This document shows positions 5,519-8,719 of a DNA stretch of 8,719 nucleotides, piece after piece (the stretch's first letter is position 1; each line of letters opens with the position of its first letter). The translations under genes and the position numbers were made by a program. The stretch covers positions 1-8,719 of the forward strand of contig JAJPZP010000258.1 in assembly GCA_021204285.1 (NCBI GenBank), given 5' to 3'. The stretch is from Lachnospiraceae bacterium (lineage in GTDB: Bacteria; Bacillota; Clostridia; Lachnospirales; Lachnospiraceae). Under the pieces are notes generated by a model. It was not told the origin of the DNA. It searched no databases and saw only the letters and a list, made by a program, of their open reading frames with translations.

Positions 5519-5726
5519 ACAGCAGGAGATGATTGAATACACTACTCAGGATATTATAGCGTTTATTATGGAAGATGAAAGCAGATCAATGGATGGAGCA
5601 ATGGATCTTTTTTATAGTTCCAAAACTTTTGAACGACTCACAGATGTTGAGACAGGGCTTTATCTACAGGGCTCGGCTTATGTTTATGAAATGTTCAAAA
5701 TGGAACAAAATCAGCGGTCAAGATAA
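5508..5726 (+). CDS. Small acidic protein, third gene of the DUF3990 module
   Basis: A 72-residue acidic helical protein. The central part reads DIIAFIMEDESRSMDGAMDLFYSS, followed by FERLTDVETGLYLQGSAYVYEMF. Proteins of this type are common directly behind DUF3990 genes in Firmicutes and are related in style to DUF3791. The start is taken at ATG 5508, with a GGTGGG-type site at 5494-5499, 8 bases upstream; a GTG nine bases earlier is possible. It overlaps the DUF3990 gene by 11 bases, so the three genes form one unit. It has no membrane segment or DNA-binding motif. With the first gene it may neutralise the DUF3990 protein; this is inferred from gene order only. Confidence 0.8.
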   Translation: MTDKQQEMIEYTTQDIIAFIMEDESRSMDGAMDLFYSSKTFERLTDVETGLYLQGSAYVYEMFKMEQNQRSR

Positions 5727-5757
5727 AGGTAGCAATGCGGAAAGCGGAGGCAACACG

Positions 5758-6636
5758 ATGGAACTGAGAGTTTTGCGCTATTTTATAGAAGTCGCCAGAG
5801 AGGGCAGTATCACGGGCGCAGCCAGGACGCTGCACATTTCCCAGCCGACCCTTTCCAAGCAGCTCAAGGAGCTGGAGGCCGAGCTCGGCTGCAAGCTTTT
5901 CGTCCGCGGCAATTACAATGTGCATCTGACAGAAGAAGGAATTTTGCTGTGCAAGCGCGCGGAAGATATTCTGGACATGACAGACAAGACCATCGGAGAA
6001 TTTCAGTCTCTAAACGACGTGACCGGCGGCGATGTGCGGATCGGCTGCGCGGAATCCTGGCTGATCCACCATCTGGCCGGTGTTATCAAGGATTTTCGCC
6101 GGCAGTATCCGGGGCTGCGCTTCCACATCACCAGCGGAGACACCCGCGTGGTGGTGAATGATCTGGAACAGGGGCTCTCCGATTTCGCGGTCATCGTAGA
6201 ACCGCCCGATCTTTCAAAGTATAATTATCTTTCCCTGCCGGGTGGCGACATCTGGGGACTTTTAATGCGCGCGGACAATCCCTTGGCACAGAAAACAGAG
6301 ATCTGCCTGGAAGATATACGGGACCTTCCGCTCATCATTTCACCCCAGTCGATCCGCACGGACCTTCCCAGATGGTGCGGCGAGGCGGTCGATCAGCTGC
6401 ATATCATCGGAACCATCAACCTTTTCTACAATGGCTCCGTATTTGTGAAGGAGGGACTGGGATGCCTGCTGGTCTTTGACCGCCTGGCAGACGTCAGCCC
6501 CGAAAACGGCCTGTGCTTTCGTCCTCTCTCCCCAAAACTGGAAACGAAGATGTATATCATCTGGAAGAAATACCAGGTCTTCACGCCGATCGCGGAACGG
6601 CTGGTGGAACTTTTGAAGGAGCGATTTTCGTCCTGA
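5758..6636 (+). CDS. LysR family transcriptional regulator
   Basis: A complete 292-residue LysR-type regulator. Residues about 1-60 are the winged helix-turn-helix, with AARTLHISQPTLSKQLKELE as its recognition core. From about 92 (GDVRIGCAESWLIHHLAGVI) to 285 runs the periplasmic-binding-like effector domain. The ATG at 5758 has GGAGG 7 bases upstream (5746-5750). It begins 31 bp after the DUF3990 module, and no clear promoter is seen in between, so read-through from 4701-4728 is likely. It is the natural candidate for the paired LysR-type boxes at 1484-1525 and 4583-4624. Regulators of this kind usually sit directly divergent from their target operon; here the module separates them. The effector is unknown. 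It ends convergent to the Crp/Fnr gene with a hairpin between. Confidence 0.93.
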   Translation: MELRVLRYFIEVAREGSITGAARTLHISQPTLSKQLKELEAELGCKLFVRGNYNVHLTEEGILLCKRAEDILDMTDKTIGEFQSLNDVTGGDVRIGCAESWLIHHLAGVIKDFRRQYPGLRFHITSGDTRVVVNDLEQGLSDFAVIVEPPDLSKYNYLSLPGGDIWGLLMRADNPLAQKTEICLEDIRDLPLIISPQSIRTDLPRWCGEAVDQLHIIGTINLFYNGSVFVKEGLGCLLVFDRLADVSPENGLCFRPLSPKLETKMYIIWKKYQVFTPIAERLVELLKERFSS

Positions 6637-6657
6637 TTATGATAATGTATCGTAATC
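6635..6657. terminator. AT-rich hairpin between convergent genes
   Basis: GATTA (6635-6639) and GAT (6641-6643) pair with ATC (6649-6651) and TAATC (6653-6657) around a 5-base loop; position 6640-6652 is a U-G pair in plus-strand RNA. It begins in the LysR stop codon and ends in the Crp/Fnr stop codon. There is no clear T-tract, so termination would be weak. Confidence 0.4.
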
Positions 6658-7309
6658 ACGATCCAATACCCGCCGCCTCCACCAGTGCCTCCCTGTCCAG
6701 GATACAGACCTTCCGATAGCCGCAACGCAGCAGGCCATCGCGCTCAAATTCCTTCAAAACCTGGCTGACCGTCGGCCGCGCCAGTCCCAGGCACAGGGCA
6801 ATCTCCTCATGCGAATAGGGAAGGCAATGCCCTTCGATCTCCTTATCCGGATTATCTGCCTCGGTCTCCGTCAACAGAAATGAAGCGATCCGCTGGTAAC
6901 GATCCAGGAAACGAAAGGAATGAAGAGAATAGGACAGATGATTCATCGTTTCCGAACAGTGCTGCAGCAGCTTGAGCAGAATATCCGGATTCTGACACAG
7001 GCAGGGAATCAGCTGTTCTATCGTACAGCAGAGCAGCAAAACATCCGTGACCGCCATGACCGTGGTAGGTCGCGGGCTTTTGCTCAGGAAGGAGGATTCA
7101 CCGAAAAGCCGTCCTTTCTCCACGATCTCAAGCGTCAGCTCCTCTCCTTCCCGGGTGCTGAGCATCACGCGCACCCTCCCTTCCCGGATAATGCACAGCG
7201 TATTCGCCGCATCCCCTTCCAGGTAAATACTTTCCTCCCGCGCATAGCGGCGCAGGTATCCTGCCTGCGAGAGCCGCTCCATTTCCTCGTCTGAAAATTT
7301 AATCTCCAT
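6656..7309 (-). CDS. Crp/Fnr family transcriptional regulator
   Basis: A 217-residue regulator. Residues about 10-115 form the cyclic-nucleotide-binding-like barrel, with a phosphate-cassette-like GESSFLSKSPRPTTV (Glu71, Arg80), which leaves open that it binds a cyclic nucleotide. A long dimer helix follows (about 115-145), then the helix-turn-helix in YSHEEIALCLGLARPTVSQV (166-185) and a wing. There is no N-terminal cysteine cluster, so it is not an oxygen-sensing FNR; the cysteines present are scattered. ATG at 7309 has GAGG 7 bases upstream. It is divergent from the hydroxyacid dehydrogenase gene, with an 87-bp gap carrying the palindrome 7323-7342. That palindrome also lies just upstream of its own start, so autoregulation is likely. 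Confidence 0.92.
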   Translation of the reverse strand: MEIKFSDEEMERLSQAGYLRRYAREESIYLEGDAANTLCIIREGRVRVMLSTREGEELTLEIVEKGRLFGESSFLSKSPRPTTVMAVTDVLLLCCTIEQLIPCLCQNPDILLKLLQHCSETMNHLSYSLHSFRFLDRYQRIASFLLTETEADNPDKEIEGHCLPYSHEEIALCLGLARPTVSQVLKEFERDGLLRCGYRKVCILDREALVEAAGIGS

Positions 7310-7322
7310 TCCTCTACCTCAA

Positions 7323-7342
7323 AATGTCATCTATATTACATT
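7323..7342. promoter_or_regulatory. Palindromic operator, probable Crp/Fnr site
   Basis: AATGT (7323-7327) and ACATT (7338-7342) are perfect inverted arms with 10 bases between; 8 of the 10 base pairs of the 20-bp palindrome match. Its centre (7332.5) is about 41.5 bp upstream of the predicted dehydrogenase start point, the class II activator position. Its half-sites do not fit the E. coli CRP TGTGA or FNR TTGAT words. Confidence 0.6.
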
Positions 7343-7368
7343 CAGAGTACCATAAACCGAAATATAAT
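7341..7368 (+). promoter_or_regulatory. Promoter of the D-2-hydroxyacid dehydrogenase gene
   Basis: -10 TATAAT (7363-7368, perfect) with a poor -35 TTCAGA (7341-7346) and a 16-base spacer. The predicted start is near 7374. The weak -35 overlapped by a palindrome fits a promoter that needs an activator. The ATG follows after about 22 bases. Confidence 0.65.
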
Positions 7369-7396
7369 ACCAGTACAATGCAAAGGAGGGATTCAC

Positions 7397-8374
7397 ATGA
7401 AAATCATTGCCTATGAAGTCCGGGATGATGAGAGGGAACATTTTGACCGTTACGCTGGAGAATTTGGCGCAGATCTGATCCTCACGGATCAGGTTCCGAC
7501 GATGGAGAACGCTTCCATGGCTGCCGGCTGCGAAGGCGTGACCATCCTCGGACAGGGAAACATCGACGCGGCTCTTCTGGACGAATACAAGAAGCTCGGC
7601 GTCCGCTGCCTCACGACCCGCACGATCGGTTATGACCATGTCGATATGGCACATGCCCGAGCGATCGGTCTGCCTGTCTGCAACGCATTCTATGAGCCGA
7701 ACGGCGTGGCGGAATACGCGGTTATGCTGATGCTTCTGTGCATCCGCCACTACAAGGCCGCCCTCTGGCGCGCGCAGGTCAACGATTATTCTCTTCCGGG
7801 ACTCTACGGGCGCGAAATGCGGAATCTGACGGTCGGGATTCTGGGAACCGGCCGGATCGGAACGCAGCTGGCAAAGATTCTCTCCGGCTTTGGATGCCGG
7901 ATTCTGGGCTATGACCAGTACCAGGGCGAAGCTTCCCGCTGGCTCAGCTATACGGATCTGGATACGCTTTACCGGGAAAGCGACATTATTTCCGTGCACC
8001 TGAACCTGAACGAACAGACTTATCACATGATCGGCAGCGACGCGATTGCCAGAATGAAAGACGGCGTGATCCTGATCAACTGTGCGCGCGGCGCGCTGAT
8101 GGATACCGAAGCGCTGATTGCAGGAATTGAGCAGGAAAAAATCGGCGGTCTGGGGCTCGACTGCTTTGAAAGTGAGGAAGGTATCTATCACCTGAACCGC
8201 CGCGATGAGATCATCAGCAACCGTTCCATGGCATATCTGCGGCAGTTTCCGAACGTCGTTATGACGCAGCACATGGCCTTCTACACGGACGCGGCAGTCT
8301 CCAATATGGTTCGCTGCGGGATTGAAGGAATCTGCTCGGTGCTGCAGAGCGGTACTTATAAAACGCTGCTGTAA
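7397..8374 (+). CDS. D-2-hydroxyacid dehydrogenase (D-lactate dehydrogenase type)
   Basis: A complete 325-residue NAD-dependent cytosolic enzyme that interconverts 2-ketoacids and D-2-hydroxyacids, such as pyruvate and D-lactate. The Rossmann motif is GILGTGRIG (147-155). The catalytic residues are Arg231 (CARGAL), Glu260 (CFESEEG) and His292 (TQHMAF); their spacing (29 and 61 residues from Arg) matches the known D-LDH triad. The region LYGREMRNLTVGILGTG resembles the D-LDH/VanH branch more than glycerate dehydrogenases. ATG at 7397 has an AAGGAGG site (7383-7389) 7 bases upstream. It is a single-gene unit with a terminator behind and is divergent from the Crp/Fnr gene, which probably activates it. 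It could reoxidise NADH in fermentation. Branched 2-ketoacids such as 2-ketoisocaproate are an alternative substrate. No gene symbol is assigned. Confidence 0.92.
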   Translation: MKIIAYEVRDDEREHFDRYAGEFGADLILTDQVPTMENASMAAGCEGVTILGQGNIDAALLDEYKKLGVRCLTTRTIGYDHVDMAHARAIGLPVCNAFYEPNGVAEYAVMLMLLCIRHYKAALWRAQVNDYSLPGLYGREMRNLTVGILGTGRIGTQLAKILSGFGCRILGYDQYQGEASRWLSYTDLDTLYRESDIISVHLNLNEQTYHMIGSDAIARMKDGVILINCARGALMDTEALIAGIEQEKIGGLGLDCFESEEGIYHLNRRDEIISNRSMAYLRQFPNVVMTQHMAFYTDAAVSNMVRCGIEGICSVLQSGTYKTLL

Positions 8375-8384
8375 AGCCACATAA

Positions 8385-8422
8385 AACTCCCCGCCCTTAC
8401 CGGACGGGGAGTTCCTCTTTTT
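8385..8422 (+). terminator. Bidirectional rho-independent terminator
   Basis: AACTCCCCG (8385-8393) pairs perfectly with CGGGGAGTT (8405-8413), with an 11-base loop, followed on the plus strand by CCTCTTTTT. On the minus strand the same stem is followed by TTAT after its final TT, so it can also end the small peptide gene. It lies 10 bases after the dehydrogenase stop. Confidence 0.85.
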
Positions 8423-8528
8423 ACTCTTCTTCTTTTTTCTTCGGTCTGCACATCTGATGTCCTGTCCACAAGCACATCACGCAGCCAATCAGCATCACCA
8501 TCGCCCAGAATCTGTGTTGTTTTAACAT
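8421..8528 (-). CDS. 35-residue single-pass membrane peptide
   Basis: A short gene of 36 codons. The peptide starts MLKQHRFWAM, has a hydrophobic helix from about residue 7 to 22 (WAMVMLIGCVMCLWTG) and ends in a charged tail, CRPKKKEEE. It has the style of a group of very small clostridial membrane proteins with an HxFWAW-type start, a TG after the helix and a lysine-rich end; their function is unknown. The ATG at 8528 has a perfect GGAGG (8538-8542) 9 bases upstream, and a promoter is predicted at 8631-8659. It is convergent to the dehydrogenase with the terminator at 8385-8413 directly behind. A longer open frame overlapping it (8356-8577) has no proper start site and no recognisable protein character. 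Confidence 0.7.
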   Translation of the reverse strand: MLKQHRFWAMVMLIGCVMCLWTGHQMCRPKKKEEE

Positions 8529-8630
8529 CTCTCATGTCCTCCGTCTCATTGATTCCACCATCGCCGTCTGCCTTCACGCACCTCGCTGTCAGAAAGACAA
8601 ACTGGCAGAATGATCGGTTGTTTCAAAAGC

Positions 8631-8659
8631 ATTGTACCAGAGAAGCTTAATCCATGCAA
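8631..8659 (-). promoter_or_regulatory. Predicted promoter of the small membrane peptide gene
   Basis: On the minus strand: -35 TTGCAT (8654-8659), a 17-base spacer, -10 TACAAT (8631-8636). The predicted start is near 8624, giving a leader of about 95 bases. The leader has a CTGCC/GGCAG inverted pair but no recognised riboswitch. Confidence 0.5.
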
Positions 8660-8719
8660 TGACCCAGCAGACTTACATGTCCGACACCATGGAGATGTCC
8701 GCCGCAGATCAGCACTTCC
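8647..8719 (-). other. Edge of an unidentified gene (strand unresolved)
   Basis: On the minus strand a frame open to the window edge gives EVLICGGHLHGVGHVSLLGH plus three residues and TAA at 8647-8649, as if it were the end of a protein. On the plus strand an ATG at 8660 opens MTQQTYMSDTMEMSAADQHF to the edge, with the GC-rich third codon positions of neighbouring genes but no clear ribosome binding site. Too little is visible to choose or to name a family. Confidence 0.25.

Noticed and set aside
6656..7309. FNR-type oxygen sensor
   Set aside because: No N-terminal cysteine cluster; the cysteines are scattered through the sensor domain.
7331..8380. A 349-residue minus-strand open frame
   Set aside because: It is antisense to the D-hydroxyacid dehydrogenase, which has its full active site, promoter, ribosome binding site and terminator.
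8356..8577. A 73-residue minus-strand open frame
   Set aside because: It runs through the terminator hairpin, lacks a ribosome binding site and overlaps the better supported 35-residue gene in another frame.
1..8719. CRISPR array, tRNA or rRNA genes
   Set aside because: No regularly spaced short repeats and no cloverleaf or rRNA-like sequence were seen.

Overview
The window looks like a chromosomal segment of a gut-type Clostridia, most likely Lachnospiraceae. This is inferred from strong GGAGG ribosome binding sites before nearly every gene, sigma-A type promoters, moderate GC content, and proteins typical of that group (flavodoxin-like proteins, a DUF3791/DUF3990 module, a lysine-tailed 35-residue membrane peptide). 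No rRNA, tRNA, CRISPR array or transposase is visible.

Left part (1-4620, minus strand): two redox operons. The distal one encodes a flavodoxin and a carboxymuconolactone decarboxylase-cupin fusion (1367 to 111). The proximal one runs from 4530 to 1623 and encodes a 79-residue helical protein, a lipoprotein flavodoxin/aldo-keto reductase fusion, an NADPH-dependent FMN reductase-like flavoprotein, and a hexapeptide-repeat acetyltransferase. The fusion gene is split by one in-frame TAG at 3807-3809. Both operons start from near-identical promoters (TTGCCA, 17 bp, TAAGAT). Each is preceded by the same block (41 of 48 bases identical) with a TATT-N9-AATA dyad centred near -66, the classic place for a LysR-type activator. 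A LysR gene lies at 5758-6636. The simplest reading is one LysR regulon for handling electrophiles, quinones or other redox stress. Each operon ends at a copy of an 85-87 bp repeat whose two copies differ by pair-preserving changes in two hairpins, as expected of a structured RNA.

Middle (4640-5726, plus strand): an AT-richer three-gene module with its own promoter, DUF3791 - DUF3990 - small acidic protein, with overlapping genes. It sits between the LysR gene and the operon it probably controls, so it may be an inserted toxin-antitoxin-like unit. The LysR gene follows it by 31 bp and has no obvious promoter of its own.

Right part (6635-8719): a Crp/Fnr-family regulator (minus) diverges from a D-2-hydroxyacid (D-lactate type) dehydrogenase (plus). 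Between them a 20-bp palindrome lies about 41.5 bp upstream of the predicted dehydrogenase start point, the class II activator position. A bidirectional hairpin terminator separates the dehydrogenase from a convergent 35-residue membrane peptide gene. The last about 70 bases hold the edge of an unidentified gene.
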